Assembly: GCF_004769635.1 (NCBI RefSeq)
Contig: NZ_RQGH01000011.1
Location: 428,283-492,282, forward strand
Reading direction: 5' to 3'
Length of the DNA: 64,000 bases
Source: Leptospira jelokensis
GTDB taxonomy: Bacteria > Spirochaetota > Leptospiria > Leptospirales > Leptospiraceae
In this document: one piece after another, positions 17,640 through 28,418 of the stretch
Position numbering within the stretch: the first letter of the stretch is position 1
Layout of the letters: every line of letters starts with the position of its first letter
Position numbers and translations under genes: made by a program
The notes under the pieces: model-generated
Seen by the model: only the letters and a program-made list of their open reading frames with translations
Told to the model about the DNA's origin: nothing
Databases searched by the model: none

Positions 17640-18916
17640 AGGATTCACAGTCTACTCATTGGATCATGTTTTCAGAATTTTCTTTCCGTATGACAGGCCG
17701 ATGGTTTATCCTTTTTATTTTCCTATTTCCCTTTCTTTTACACTCTCAAAACTTAGATAACTTACTTAAGTCGGGATACAACAAACAAGAAACCTTACTC
17801 ATCCGAAATGAAATCCGAAAGAAATTGGGAGACCGGGCCAACCAAAAACAAATCCAAGATACCATCGAATCCCTTCGCGTATGGGCTGTGTTTGAATCCA
17901 TGAGCCCGTCTGAATTTGCCTTGGAAGTGGAACGATTTGTCATTTTACAGGACCACGGTTATGATTGGGAAGAGGTAGAAGACCTGATTCCCTATTTCAT
18001 CACCACCAAACCATCGAAAGCCGAAATCCCTTTTTTTGGAAAATTCTATCGTGAGATGAACTTAAGCCAAGTCCCAGAAGAAGAGATCATTCAATTTTTC
18101 CAATTGGCAAAAAAGAAACGTTGGACAGGAGATACCATTTTTGTTGCAGGAAGACTTTATGTTTTACTTCGAAAACAGGAACCTAATTCTAGTTTGGTGT
18201 TCAATCTTCTCGAAAAAAAATTACCAAATAAAGTAACAAGTTTAAATCCCGAAAAACAGAAAAAAATATTCATTGAGATCAAATCAGATTCCAAAGGACT
18301 TGTGGATGATGAAAAATGGAGTTTGGTGATCGAAGATACAATTTCTGTTTTGAATGGCAAAAATTCCATTTCGGATTTTAAGGTGTCAAACCGCCGAACA
18401 GAAATCCTTTGGAATGAAGAAGGCAATTGGATCAAAAAAGAAAGACCAAAATTAGATCCTAGTTTGATTTTTATCGAAGAACAAACGAGTTTAGTCCTTT
18501 CTCCAGAAAAACAAGAATCCAAACGAAAACTTGTGGATCCAGTGGGAAGGCAGTGGATTGGAACGCCTTATCTGTATGGTGGGTATTCCAAACGTGGCAT
18601 TGATTGTTCAGGTCTTACCAAATCCATACTCACTGATACAAAAATTGGTATGAAGGAGAAAGCCATCCCACGTTCGGCAAGAGACCAAGCAACTATTGGA
18701 AACTTTGTTTCCCGAGAAAAACAAGAGATTGGAAATTTGGTCTTTTTTTCGGCTTCCCCCAATACAAAAAAAATCACTCATGTCGGTTTAGTATTAGAAA
18801 ATGGAAATTTTATCCATGCCTCAACTAGCAGAGGTGTTGTCATCCAATCACTCAATGAAAAATGGTGGAAGGAACGTTACGTCACTGGACGAGATATCTT
18901 TGTAAGCGGTAAGTAG
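17636..18916 (+). CDS. NlpC/P60 (C40) cell-wall peptidase, exported
   Basis: The N-terminus has a signal peptide (WFILFIFLFPFLLHS-QN). The first 290 residues are helical and charged with no clear family. The C-terminal 130 residues form an NlpC/P60 domain: IGTPYLYGGYSKRGIDCSG with the catalytic Cys, ITHVGLVLENGNFIHAST with the catalytic His and the third polar His. Such enzymes cut gamma-D-glutamyl-diaminopimelate bonds in peptidoglycan peptides. It is the middle gene of a coupled trio between two patatin-like lipases, which points to envelope remodelling. Confidence 0.92.
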   Translation: MKDSQSTHWIMFSEFSFRMTGRWFILFIFLFPFLLHSQNLDNLLKSGYNKQETLLIRNEIRKKLGDRANQKQIQDTIESLRVWAVFESMSPSEFALEVERFVILQDHGYDWEEVEDLIPYFITTKPSKAEIPFFGKFYREMNLSQVPEEEIIQFFQLAKKKRWTGDTIFVAGRLYVLLRKQEPNSSLVFNLLEKKLPNKVTSLNPEKQKKIFIEIKSDSKGLVDDEKWSLVIEDTISVLNGKNSISDFKVSNRRTEILWNEEGNWIKKERPKLDPSLIFIEEQTSLVLSPEKQESKRKLVDPVGRQWIGTPYLYGGYSKRGIDCSGLTKSILTDTKIGMKEKAIPRSARDQATIGNFVSREKQEIGNLVFFSASPNTKKITHVGLVLENGNFIHASTSRGVVIQSLNEKWWKERYVTGRDIFVSGK

Positions 18917-18917
18917 A

Positions 18918-19820
<903 letters not shown>

Positions 19821-19821
19821 T

Positions 19822-21330
19822 TTAGTTTCTGGAACTCACCATGATGTAAATGGAATGAGCACTGTATTCAAAGGATTGGGCAAGTGAATTGGGGTCAATC
19901 CTAGAAGTTCCATAACCAAGTTCGCGGATGTAGGTGACGGAAACTGATGATTTTGAAGTGACCCAAGAGAATCCTAAACTCAAACCCCGATTCCTCGAGT
20001 ATTCGTTTCGTGGATTTGTACCAGACCTTGCTACCTTATAAACCACGCTCGTTTCTCCCGACGATTGAGAAACTTGGTTTCCAAATGTATTTTGTAAGTA
20101 CAAATCAACAGCAGACTCTGTCCATGAAATGGGTTTTGTATTGGGTTCGTTTGTGTAAATCCCACCAAGTACGGCAAAGGTGTCAGCAAGGTAGTACTCC
20201 ATGCCTGCCGCAAAATTGGTGGTGGAGATACGAGTGAGTTCTCTCACTTCAGTGTCATTGATTGTATACGTGACCCTTCTTCCTAATGTGCTAATTTCAT
20301 CCTGGTTCCTTCTTATCTTATAACCGGAGGTATGGATCATATCAAAGGATGCAAGGAATCTGGCTGTTGGGAAAAATGCCACACCAAACCGCATTTCGGA
20401 TGTTTGGGGGATGGATGTGATGAGTTTTGGTTTTTGAGTGAGGACACCTTGTTCGATGGAGGAGGCACTTTCACCTGTTCCTTCTATGAAATCAATGGCT
20501 GATGTTCCGGGCCGTCTTGTGGAATCAGCATACACTTCATTGTACAATCTGTCTCCACCTGTAACAAAAATCCTGCGGTAACTCATTCCAAGGGAGAGTT
20601 TTGGATTGGGTTGGTATTGGATTCCAAACACTGGCATAAGACCTGTAGTCTTTCTGTTGTCCACATAAGAACGCATCACATAACTCAAATCTGAAAACTG
20701 TTGGAATTGTGTCCTCGAAGCTTCCTTGGTATCATTCATATAATAAAGTGTAGCACCTAAAGAGAGTTTGTCGTTTACAAGGTATGCTAAACTAGGCCCT
20801 ACAAGGAGTTGGTTGTACCTTTCTTTTGTATAATTCCTTGTGGAATTGATAGAAGGAGAAACAAGTGGGTAGTTTACTTGGTCCACTCGGTTGTACGAAT
20901 AATTGTATGTATTCACAATCGAAAATGCAAATTTCCACCGGTCAAAGTTTTTTAAAAGTCCAATGAAATTGGGATCAAAACCTTGGTGGGTTTGGTTGTA
21001 TCTTTGTCCTGGAGTATCTATATTGATATAACTACGTTTCACATCTTTAAAATTACTGGCAGATATGGAAATCCCATCGTTATGGGTGAACCCAAGTCCC
21101 GCAGGGTTGTAATAGGCACCAGACGGGTCATCAGCGATTGCCGTAAAGGCACCGGCAAGTCCCGCCGCTCGTTCTCCATAAAATCCATGTAAGTTGTGGA
21201 AAGGTTCGGAAGCGAACATAGATTTTGGATAGTTTGATAATGCAAAAAGGAATGTAACTAGAAGGAAAAATCGAAATTTGGATTTTGATTTTACGGGTCC
21301 GCTTGGGTTCTGGAAGGGTTTTTTTGACAT
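19822..21330 (-). CDS. OmpP1/FadL-family outer-membrane transport protein
   Basis: A 502-residue outer-membrane barrel. A signal segment (FRFFLLVTFLFALSNYPKSMFA) precedes the FadL hatch motif: GERAAGLAGAFTAIADDPSG followed by AYYNPAGLGF. The rest is beta-strand-rich with many Tyr residues and ends in an aromatic strand (SAHSIYIMVSSRN). FadL proteins let long-chain fatty acids or other hydrophobic molecules cross the outer membrane. Leptospira uses long-chain fatty acids as its main carbon source, so this is a plausible uptake route. It converges on the patatin gene one base away. Confidence 0.92.
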   Translation of the reverse strand: MSKKPFQNPSGPVKSKSKFRFFLLVTFLFALSNYPKSMFASEPFHNLHGFYGERAAGLAGAFTAIADDPSGAYYNPAGLGFTHNDGISISASNFKDVKRSYINIDTPGQRYNQTHQGFDPNFIGLLKNFDRWKFAFSIVNTYNYSYNRVDQVNYPLVSPSINSTRNYTKERYNQLLVGPSLAYLVNDKLSLGATLYYMNDTKEASRTQFQQFSDLSYVMRSYVDNRKTTGLMPVFGIQYQPNPKLSLGMSYRRIFVTGGDRLYNEVYADSTRRPGTSAIDFIEGTGESASSIEQGVLTQKPKLITSIPQTSEMRFGVAFFPTARFLASFDMIHTSGYKIRRNQDEISTLGRRVTYTINDTEVRELTRISTTNFAAGMEYYLADTFAVLGGIYTNEPNTKPISWTESAVDLYLQNTFGNQVSQSSGETSVVYKVARSGTNPRNEYSRNRGLSLGFSWVTSKSSVSVTYIRELGYGTSRIDPNSLAQSFEYSAHSIYIMVSSRN

Positions 21331-21384
21331 ACGATTCTATATTCTTTTCGGATTTTATTGAACTACTATTTCGATTGATGATTT

Positions 21385-22911
21385 TTATAATTGGTAAATA
21401 ACATCTGCTAGGGGAGTGTATACTTCATTTCCATTTGCATCTACTTCATACCGGTACACGACTGCCGTCGCTACTTGGTTTGCTTGGCCATAAAAGTCTA
21501 CGTAATAGGAAACTGTGGAATCGGATTCGTTTTCATAAAATTCACCCCACCCGATGTATTCATCTGGAAAATCATCTGGATCCACTCCCGCGGGCATGAT
21601 GACAAAGGCATCATAGGCAGAGTAGGCTCCGGAACCAATTCCAGCACCAGGAGGAGTGATGGTAAAGTCCACATACACATCCCATTCAAAGCTATACGCT
21701 GTTTCGATAAACTCTCCGTATAAGTCGGTATCGAGGACCCCAAGTTCTTCATATTCATCATTTACAGGTGCATCAATATCATAATAATCAACTGCAAAAT
21801 AAGTAATGTCCCCATTGTTATCATAGGTTTCTGTTAAGTAGTATTCAAAGTTGTCAGCATTGTCAATGTATTCCGTTAACACATAACCACCGAAATCATT
21901 GGTGCGACCTTTTACGGAAGTGGTAATTTTGTTACCGGCGGCATCATCGTATACATTGCTATAATTCAGAGTCACACAATTGTTAGCGTTGGCATTTGTA
22001 TCATTCGCACATTCTTCAAAGGTAAATCTGGTTGTGGATTTATCAGTGTTGCCCGAACCCGAAGTGACTTGTTTGATATTGAGGATTGCTTTGTCTTTTT
22101 TTCCGTTTTGTGTGATGTAAGTGATAGAGGCATCAACACTTAGCGAGATACCAAATACCTTTAGCGAACGACTGATGGAACTCAAAACCTTTGTTTTGTC
22201 ATTTTTGAATTTGATACTTTTTTGGAATTTGTTGTTTGCTGGGCAAGGTTGGGGGGTACCAAGCGAATCGGCAAACGAATACTCCACTTCAATATCATAT
22301 TCATTATTACTTAAGTTCCTGAAAACCATCGCTGGAGTTGGTACGGCTTGGCCAATGAAAGGCAATAATCCTTCATTTTGCAAACTGACGAGTTCTCCTC
22401 TTGCTTCTTCTGTACTGAGACCAAGCCTTTCGATCCCTTCTAAAAATTCATCTTCCATCGCTTGTGTGATGCGCACCGTAGACGTTCCACCAGGGATACA
22501 AACTCCAGGACTTGCTTTTGCGATTGTATAGGAACCACTAATGAGTACTAAATCTTTTTTGGAGTCGCGTAAGATTTCGGCAACGATCCCCGTACCTTCG
22601 GTTAAAAAGTTTTGTCCAGTAAAACCATAGTCCAAAGTGTCCTGTGCAATGCCTTTATTTGTAAAATTCATTTTCGATGTTTTGCGTTTGGTTTGCAAAC
22701 TGGCGCCGAGTCCACTAGAAGGCTTACGAATGGACCTTGGAACGGCCACACTTAGATTGGAAGGTAGCTCTGAATTGATACTGGATGATAATAAACTTCG
22801 GATAAAAAAACGTGTGACTAAGGCACTCAGTGAATTACTTTCATCTTTTTCTTTTTTGCATCCTACGAAGATGGCAAAAGATAAAAAGAGGATAAGAAAA
22901 AAATGTTTCAT
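21385..22911 (-). CDS. Large lipoprotein of unknown function (508 aa)
   Basis: The N-terminus MKHFFLILFLSFAIFVGC is a textbook lipoprotein signal ending in Val-Gly-Cys followed by a charged KKEKDE tether. The mature protein is Asp/Tyr-rich and probably all-beta towards the C-terminus, with strand-like repeats such as DNADNFEYYLTETYDNNGD and a tail VYRYEVDANGNEVYTPLADV. I do not recognise a family. It is 54 bases upstream of the FadL-like gene on the same strand, so the two may be co-transcribed. A surface or periplasmic role is inferred from the export signal only. Confidence 0.8.
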   Translation of the reverse strand: MKHFFLILFLSFAIFVGCKKEKDESNSLSALVTRFFIRSLLSSSINSELPSNLSVAVPRSIRKPSSGLGASLQTKRKTSKMNFTNKGIAQDTLDYGFTGQNFLTEGTGIVAEILRDSKKDLVLISGSYTIAKASPGVCIPGGTSTVRITQAMEDEFLEGIERLGLSTEEARGELVSLQNEGLLPFIGQAVPTPAMVFRNLSNNEYDIEVEYSFADSLGTPQPCPANNKFQKSIKFKNDKTKVLSSISRSLKVFGISLSVDASITYITQNGKKDKAILNIKQVTSGSGNTDKSTTRFTFEECANDTNANANNCVTLNYSNVYDDAAGNKITTSVKGRTNDFGGYVLTEYIDNADNFEYYLTETYDNNGDITYFAVDYYDIDAPVNDEYEELGVLDTDLYGEFIETAYSFEWDVYVDFTITPPGAGIGSGAYSAYDAFVIMPAGVDPDDFPDEYIGWGEFYENESDSTVSYYVDFYGQANQVATAVVYRYEVDANGNEVYTPLADVIYQL

Positions 22912-23010
22912 CGCCCATTCATCACAATGGATTCATAAGAATTGTCAATACGAAAGTCAAAAGTAAAAAAAGAGTTTTCAAACTTTAGGAAGAGATCACA
23001 TTCAAGGGAA

Positions 23011-24237
23011 ATGAGATCGAATTATTATTTCATTGGTTTTCTTTTACTTGGAATTTCAGTTTTTGCAAAAGGAAATGTCTATGTGCAAAGCACCAAAGCA
23101 AAGTTACTCTCGCAACCCAAGTTGAATGCTGAAGGTTTGGGTTTAAAAGTAGGAGAAGTACTAACTCCAATTCAAGAACAAGGACTTTTTGTACAGGTCC
23201 GCGTGGAAGAGAAAACAGGTTGGGTTTCAAAATTATTTGTTTCTCCTTTGCCTCCAGGGAACCAAATGAAATTGGGCATCACTTCCAATTCCAGTGAAGC
23301 TGTTGTTGCTAGGCAAAGGGCTTCCGATTTTACAAAAACGGCGGCTGCAAGAGGACTTTCTGAAACGCAAAAGATGCGAGTGAGAGGTGAAGGTGATTTG
23401 TATGACTTCGAATCCTTACGTTGGCTTGAGTCCGTCCCCTTAACGATTGATACAAGGAACACAAAACCAGAAAGGAATAAACAACTAGAAACTATCGTTA
23501 CGTCTAACGCGGATTTAAAAGGGGACTTGTTTGTGTTAGGTGAAACAAAGGCGGAAGTGAAACTCGGTCGTTCCCTTGCAGCCAGGTTATTAAAACGGTA
23601 TCCATTGGTTCGTGATTTAGAACTTACACGTTATCTCAATTCCATTGCCACAAAACTTGGAGCCGTTTCGTCGAGGAAGGATTTGGAGTTTCGTGTTGGT
23701 GTGATAGAATCCAGTGAAATCAATGCGTTTTCATGCCCGGGTGGTTATTTATTTTTAACAACCGGTAGTTTGAAAAAGATCCAAACGGAAGCAGAACTTG
23801 CGGGGATCATTGCCCATGAGATGGGTCATGTGATCTTGTTCCATAATGGAGAATTTACAGAATCCAATGTATGGATTGATATCCTTTCGGGACTTTTAAC
23901 ACCTCCTGGTAGTGAGGTAGTAAATACTGCGATGGCAACAGCAATCGGAGAAATGGAAAAACAATTTTTTGAAACAGGTCGCGATGCTAAAGTTGAATTG
24001 GAAGCAGATGAAGCGGCAGTGGGTCTTGTTTCGCAAGTAGGTTATTCACCTTTGGGATTGTCCAGTTATTTGAATGCCATGTCAAAAGCGGAAGGAACTG
24101 AACTCTTAAAAAAAACTCACCCTGAAACCAATATCAGAATCGCAAAACTGGTATTTGCCGAGCAGTCGGTATCCACTGATGGCGCCCCGCTCGTCGTTGA
24201 CCGGTGGAGTGAATATAAAATTAGAATCGCAAAATGA
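23011..24237 (+). CDS. Exported SH3-domain M48 metalloprotease
   Basis: I start at the ATG at 23011 because it gives a clean signal peptide (MRSNYYFIGFLLLGISVFA); a TTG at 22942 is possible but weaker. A bacterial SH3 domain follows (VQSTKAKLLSQPKLNAEGLG, ending TGWVSKLFV), then a linker and an M48 catalytic domain. The zinc site is HEMGH in AGIIAHEMGHVILFHNG near residue 268, with the third ligand in ELEADEAAVG. The architecture resembles periplasmic BepA/LoiP-type proteases joined to a wall-binding SH3 module. Its stop overlaps the cyclase start by four bases. Confidence 0.88.
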   Translation: MRSNYYFIGFLLLGISVFAKGNVYVQSTKAKLLSQPKLNAEGLGLKVGEVLTPIQEQGLFVQVRVEEKTGWVSKLFVSPLPPGNQMKLGITSNSSEAVVARQRASDFTKTAAARGLSETQKMRVRGEGDLYDFESLRWLESVPLTIDTRNTKPERNKQLETIVTSNADLKGDLFVLGETKAEVKLGRSLAARLLKRYPLVRDLELTRYLNSIATKLGAVSSRKDLEFRVGVIESSEINAFSCPGGYLFLTTGSLKKIQTEAELAGIIAHEMGHVILFHNGEFTESNVWIDILSGLLTPPGSEVVNTAMATAIGEMEKQFFETGRDAKVELEADEAAVGLVSQVGYSPLGLSSYLNAMSKAEGTELLKKTHPETNIRIAKLVFAEQSVSTDGAPLVVDRWSEYKIRIAK

Positions 24238-26402
24238 AGAAATACAAAATATTTATCCCAATCATATTAATGGTGGTGATCCCTGCGATCTTCATGACTT
24301 TCATTTCCTTTTTTCGGTTTTCAACAACATTAGATCGAAAGTTATCGGATGCATTTTTTCATATCTTACCATCCCATCATTTTTTTTCGAAAGACATTGT
24401 CATCATCGACATTGATGAACTAAGCATCGCAAAATATGCAGATCATCCGGAACTTGGACAGTGGCCATGGAAACGGCATATCTATCCAACTTTAATTGGT
24501 TATACGAAATTACTCACTCCACCTAAAATCACAATCATCGATATTATGTTTACAGAGAGATCTGATTACGATGAAGCCATCGTGACAGCAAACGAGAGTT
24601 TGGGGGAAATTTCTCATGCAGCCAATTTTCGAGATGGTGGGATTGTGATCCCAAGACAAGGTATAAACGAAATCAGTCAGAGGTTTCGTGTCAATTTGCA
24701 AACAACGTTACCCTTTCCCCAATACGAAAATGCATCGTTTCCCATAGGTAAAATTGGAGAAACGGCACCAATGGTCCATGTGGTAAATGTGAGAGCGGAT
24801 AGTGATGGAATTTTGCGGAGATTTTCTCCCGTTGTTATGTGGAACGGTTTGTACTTTCCTACTTTAGCCCTACAAGCATTTGTTTTGGGGGAACCTTATC
24901 AAATTGAAACGATGGATTCTAATCTTTTGTTAACAAAAGAAAATTTAAAACGTGTTGTACCACTTGGTAAAGATGGAATGGTTCGTGCCTATTTTTATTC
25001 GGAAGCAGAATTACGAAATATTCCTCGTTACTCTGCTTCTGGAATCATTGAATCACTGGAAAAATTGAATTCAGGAGAAGTGGAAGATCCAAACGATTTA
25101 CTTGTCCCCCCAAGTTTGTTTGAAAACAAAATTGTTTTGATCGGGACATCCGCCGCTGCTACCCATGATGATGTGGTGACCCCTCATGGTTTGTTCCCTG
25201 GAGTGATTGCACAGGCGGTTTTTGCATCCAATCTAACAGAGGGCCATTTGTTAAAAGAGTTACCTGAATCCTATGGTATCAGCTTTACCATTTTGGTATT
25301 ACTCATAGGAGTTCTGATCCTTTTTATCAACCAATGGCACCTTTTGAAAAATTTATATCCAATCATCGCCATATCTATGTTTGTTGGATTGTTTTACATT
25401 TTGTATCGAATGGATTTTGTGATATCTACCTATTCTTTTGTATTGGGATTTCCTATTTCCTATTTGTTGGGATTTGCCTATTTAACCTATACGGAAGGAA
25501 AGGAAAAACGTAAATTTAACAACATCTTAAGGAACTTAGTGGATCCAGGTGTTGTGAGTGTGGCTCTCGAGAATATGGACTCCCTCAAACAAGGAGGGGA
25601 GTGGGAAATCACCGCATTTTTTTCTGATGTGGCAGGATTTTCTACGATTAGTGAAGAGTTAAGCGCAACAGACCTTGCCAAATTACTCAATGAATACCTT
25701 TCTGCGATGACACTCGTTTTGAAATCCAATTCTGGAACCTTGGATAAATACATCGGTGATGCAATTGTTGGCATTTTTGGAGCACCGATTCAATATAAAG
25801 ACCACCCAAAAATGGCATGTAAATCTGCATTGGAGATGTTATCCGAACTAGAAAAACTTCGTACCAAATGGAATGAAAACAATGAATTTACACCACTTGC
25901 ACGTGCTATGGTGTTTCGCATAGGACTTAACTGTGGTTTGGCGAAAGTTGGGTTTATGGGAACTGATAGTTTGGCTTCTTATACCATGATGGGAGACAGT
26001 GTGAATTTAGCGGCTAGGTTAGAAGCAGCTGCAAAGGACTATGGGGTTTCCATTTTGGTTTCAGAAAGCATCGAATCAGTTTGTAAGGACGAATTCCATT
26101 TCCGTTTTTTGGATTGGATCCGTGTAAAAGGAAAAGAAGCACCTGTTAAAATTTATAGTTTAGAATCATTACAAAAAGACGTAACCGATGTGATGAGACA
26201 AGCAGAACGCGAATATGAATTGGGATTTGAAATGTATTTGGGTCGCAATTGGGAAAAAGCCATCGAACATTTTCAGAATGTTTCTAAATTATACCAAAGA
26301 GAAGATATAAGCAGTCATTTACTCATCAAACGTTGCCAAAGTCTTTTCCAAAACCCACCACCTGTCGATTGGAATGGGGTTTATACACGTACATCAAAAT
26401 AA
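24234..26402 (+). CDS. CHASE2-domain class III adenylate cyclase
   Basis: A 722-residue membrane receptor cyclase. One TM helix lies near residues 7-28. An extracytoplasmic CHASE2 domain follows (DIVIIDIDELSIAKY, PKITIIDIMFTE, VLIGTSAAATHD), then three TM helices at about 340-425 and a C-terminal catalytic domain from about 455. Metal Asp residues are in FFSDVAGF and YIGDAIVGIFG. The purine-selecting Lys is in LDKYIGD and the second selector is Thr in SYTMMGD. Catalytic Asn and Arg are in VNLAARLE. The Lys/Thr pair is that of class IIIb adenylate cyclases. It is coupled to the M48 protease gene by a four-base overlap. Confidence 0.93.
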   Translation: MKKYKIFIPIILMVVIPAIFMTFISFFRFSTTLDRKLSDAFFHILPSHHFFSKDIVIIDIDELSIAKYADHPELGQWPWKRHIYPTLIGYTKLLTPPKITIIDIMFTERSDYDEAIVTANESLGEISHAANFRDGGIVIPRQGINEISQRFRVNLQTTLPFPQYENASFPIGKIGETAPMVHVVNVRADSDGILRRFSPVVMWNGLYFPTLALQAFVLGEPYQIETMDSNLLLTKENLKRVVPLGKDGMVRAYFYSEAELRNIPRYSASGIIESLEKLNSGEVEDPNDLLVPPSLFENKIVLIGTSAAATHDDVVTPHGLFPGVIAQAVFASNLTEGHLLKELPESYGISFTILVLLIGVLILFINQWHLLKNLYPIIAISMFVGLFYILYRMDFVISTYSFVLGFPISYLLGFAYLTYTEGKEKRKFNNILRNLVDPGVVSVALENMDSLKQGGEWEITAFFSDVAGFSTISEELSATDLAKLLNEYLSAMTLVLKSNSGTLDKYIGDAIVGIFGAPIQYKDHPKMACKSALEMLSELEKLRTKWNENNEFTPLARAMVFRIGLNCGLAKVGFMGTDSLASYTMMGDSVNLAARLEAAAKDYGVSILVSESIESVCKDEFHFRFLDWIRVKGKEAPVKIYSLESLQKDVTDVMRQAEREYELGFEMYLGRNWEKAIEHFQNVSKLYQREDISSHLLIKRCQSLFQNPPPVDWNGVYTRTSK

Positions 26403-26454
26403 TACTATACGTTAATATCTTATTTTTACAATGTCCAGAAAAGGATTTTCTGGG

Positions 26455-28257
26455 ATGGATGAAACTAAAGTAAAGGCAATTTGTTGGAGGTTGACAATTG
26501 GTTTAGAATTACTGACAGCAGTTCTTGCTGTGCCGACAGCCGTATTATTTATAATCATTGGTGGGATGTATACATTCGATAAATCGTTGTTAGTTGTCTT
26601 GGGTGCAACGATTGCTCTCTTTTCATCGTACATAGTTCCTACGGTTCGATTTCTGAAGTTAAAGAAATTACTTCGAAAAACAATTCCCGAATCTTTTCAG
26701 AATTTAAATCTCCTAGAAAAACAAAATATCAAATTACAACTACTCGAGTTCCCGAAAAAGAATTCTTGGTATTTTTTAGTGCAATGGTCTTTTGGGATTC
26801 CATTCGCTGCATTTGTTACCTTTCAATTTTTTACTCCCACGATTGTGGAATCATTACCTTATGTGATTTTGCCATTGCTCATTTATCCAGTATTAGGTGT
26901 ATCTCATTTTTTTCTAACAGAGCTTGTTATCACTGAGGTTTTGGTAACAAAGGAACTAAAAGATTTACCTTTAGAGTCTCATACAATCCCGAAAGTCGGC
27001 ATTTATGCACGAATCTTTTTTACGATGTCTGCAGTGTTTAGTATGACGTTAACTGCCTTGGGATACCTTTTGGTTGCCGAAGTCACTCAATTCATCCAAC
27101 TTCAAAATGCGGAACTCACATTGGTCCTCATGGCAGCCTTTATCACTGTCAATATTTTTGTATTAACCTCTCTTTTTGTGAAGGCTATGAAGTTTAATAC
27201 CATCCAAATGGCAACTCGTTATCGGGAATTAGCAGATGGTGACTTAAGGGAGTCAGTTCCTATCATTTCGACGGATGAGTTGGGGCATGGATCAATTTCT
27301 TTGAATTCATTTATCTTAAACATTCGCAAAATCACTTCGGATGTTTTAGAAGAATCAGACAAAGTAAAATCCGATGCTAAAATCATTGCAACACAAACAC
27401 AAGGTTTAACTCAGGCGATGATGGAACAGGCTTCTTCTTCTGAAGAAATGTCTGCTGGAGTCGAAGAAATGTCAGCAAGCATTCGTTCGACTGCCTTTGG
27501 AGCCAAAAAACAAAACGAAATCACAATAGAAGCTAAAGATTTAGTCCTCGAAATGGAATCTTCCATTGGATCAATCCATGATTTGATGAGTTTAACTGAA
27601 AAAGAAACCAAACAAATGGAAGAAGAAACGAAATTAGGACAAAATGCCTTGTTGTCTACACTTTCAGCTATGTCAGGTATCGAATCAAGTGTAGACCATA
27701 CTTCCAATGTCATCCAAGTGATTGGTGAAATTTCTGATAAAATTGGACTTTTATCACTCAATGCTTCGATTGAAGCCGCGAGGGCAGGGGATGCTGGACG
27801 TGGCTTTGCAGTCGTTGCGAGTGAGATTTCCAAGTTAGGAGAACAAACACTATCCAATACAAAACGAATTTTGGAAGCAGTGTCCCAAGCATCCATTTCC
27901 ACAAAATCGGGAAGAGATGCTGTTTCCAATACAGAAAAAACCTTCAAACAAATTGAAAGCTCAGTGCACACCACAATCGATCTCATCAAACAGTCCAGTG
28001 TCATGACAAAAAAACAACTGGAACTTGTAAAAAATGTAAAAGAGAGTTTCGAAAAACTAACCAACAGAGCGATGGAGATTGAACAAAATACAAATGAACA
28101 AGCAAGGACATCCGAAGAACTAGCAAAAAGTATCGCAAGTATCACAGAAGGAACTGAATATTTAAATCAGTTTGCAAGTGATATTGACAAACTTTGTGCG
28201 GCCTTATCCAATAAGGCAGCTAACTTAAGGCAAACGATTGATTTTTTCAAAATCTAA
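26455..28257 (+). CDS. Methyl-accepting chemotaxis protein with six-helix membrane domain
   Basis: The N-terminal 250 residues hold about six TM helices with short loops and no periplasmic ligand domain. A HAMP linker follows ([20 protein letters not shown]), then a signalling domain with tip [16 protein letters not shown] and [15 protein letters not shown]. Six-TM-HAMP layouts occur in some cyclases and spirochaete receptors, where the sensed signal may be in or near the membrane. I start at the ATG at 26455, nine bases after AAAAGGA; an ATG at 26431 lacks a ribosome site. It follows the cyclase gene by 52 bases and may share its transcript. Confidence 0.92.
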   Translation: MDETKVKAICWRLTIGLELLTAVLAVPTAVLFIIIGGMYTFDKSLLVVLGATIALFSSYIVPTVRFLKLKKLLRKTIPESFQNLNLLEKQNIKLQLLEFPKKNSWYFLVQWSFGIPFAAFVTFQFFTPTIVESLPYVILPLLIYPVLGVSHFFLTELVITEVLVTKELKDLPLESHTIPKVGIYARIFFTMSAVFSMTLTALGYLLVAEVTQFIQLQNAELTLVLMAAFITVNIFVLTSLFVKAMKFNTIQMATRYRELADGDLRESVPIISTDELGHGSISLNSFILNIRKITSDVLEESDKVKSDAKIIATQTQGLTQAMMEQASSSEEMSAGVEEMSASIRSTAFGAKKQNEITIEAKDLVLEMESSIGSIHDLMSLTEKETKQMEEETKLGQNALLSTLSAMSGIESSVDHTSNVIQVIGEISDKIGLLSLNASIEAARAGDAGRGFAVVASEISKLGEQTLSNTKRILEAVSQASISTKSGRDAVSNTEKTFKQIESSVHTTIDLIKQSSVMTKKQLELVKNVKESFEKLTNRAMEIEQNTNEQARTSEELAKSIASITEGTEYLNQFASDIDKLCAALSNKAANLRQTIDFFKI

Positions 28258-28321
28258 AGAATTGGATTGATTCGAATCGAGATACTGCCAGAAAAACAGT
28301 CAGTTTCAATGTTTTGTTTTT

Positions 28322-28339
28322 CTCACCAATTCTGGTGAG
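28322..28339. promoter_or_regulatory. Operator A of the 7-2-7 inverted-repeat family
   Basis: The sequence CTCACCAATTCTGGTGAG has seven-base arms around a four-base centre, or heptamers TCACCAA and CTGGTGA around TT. The symmetry extends outward through a T-tract and matching A-tract (28314-28347). The same core occurs twice between the kinase gene and the lipoprotein gene at 32 kb. Heptamers spaced by two bases are the binding pattern of NarL-type regulators, and such a regulator is encoded at 29471-30112. The centre lies about 60 bases upstream of the predicted transcription start, a class I activator position. Confidence 0.6.
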
Positions 28340-28355
28340 GAAAACAAGGGTTTAT

Positions 28356-28384
28356 TTGTTAAAAAATTATTTACAGTTTAGAAT
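28356..28384 (+). promoter_or_regulatory. Candidate sigma-70 promoter for the lipoprotein gene at 28419
   Basis: TTGTTA at 28356-28361 and TAGAAT at 28379-28384 are separated by 17 bases and each differs from consensus at two positions or fewer. Transcription would start near 28391, leaving a leader of about 28 bases before the ATG. Operator A is centred about 60 bases upstream of that point. Confidence 0.4.
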
Positions 28385-28418
28385 GATTTGTGCAAAACTT
28401 TTCCCGAGTGAAGTTCAA

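Noticed and set aside
28314..28347. Operator A hairpin as a Rho-independent terminator for the chemoreceptor gene
   Set aside because: The flanks are T-tract then A-tract, the reverse of a terminator, and no T-run follows. The same core recurs upstream of other genes, which favours a protein-binding site.
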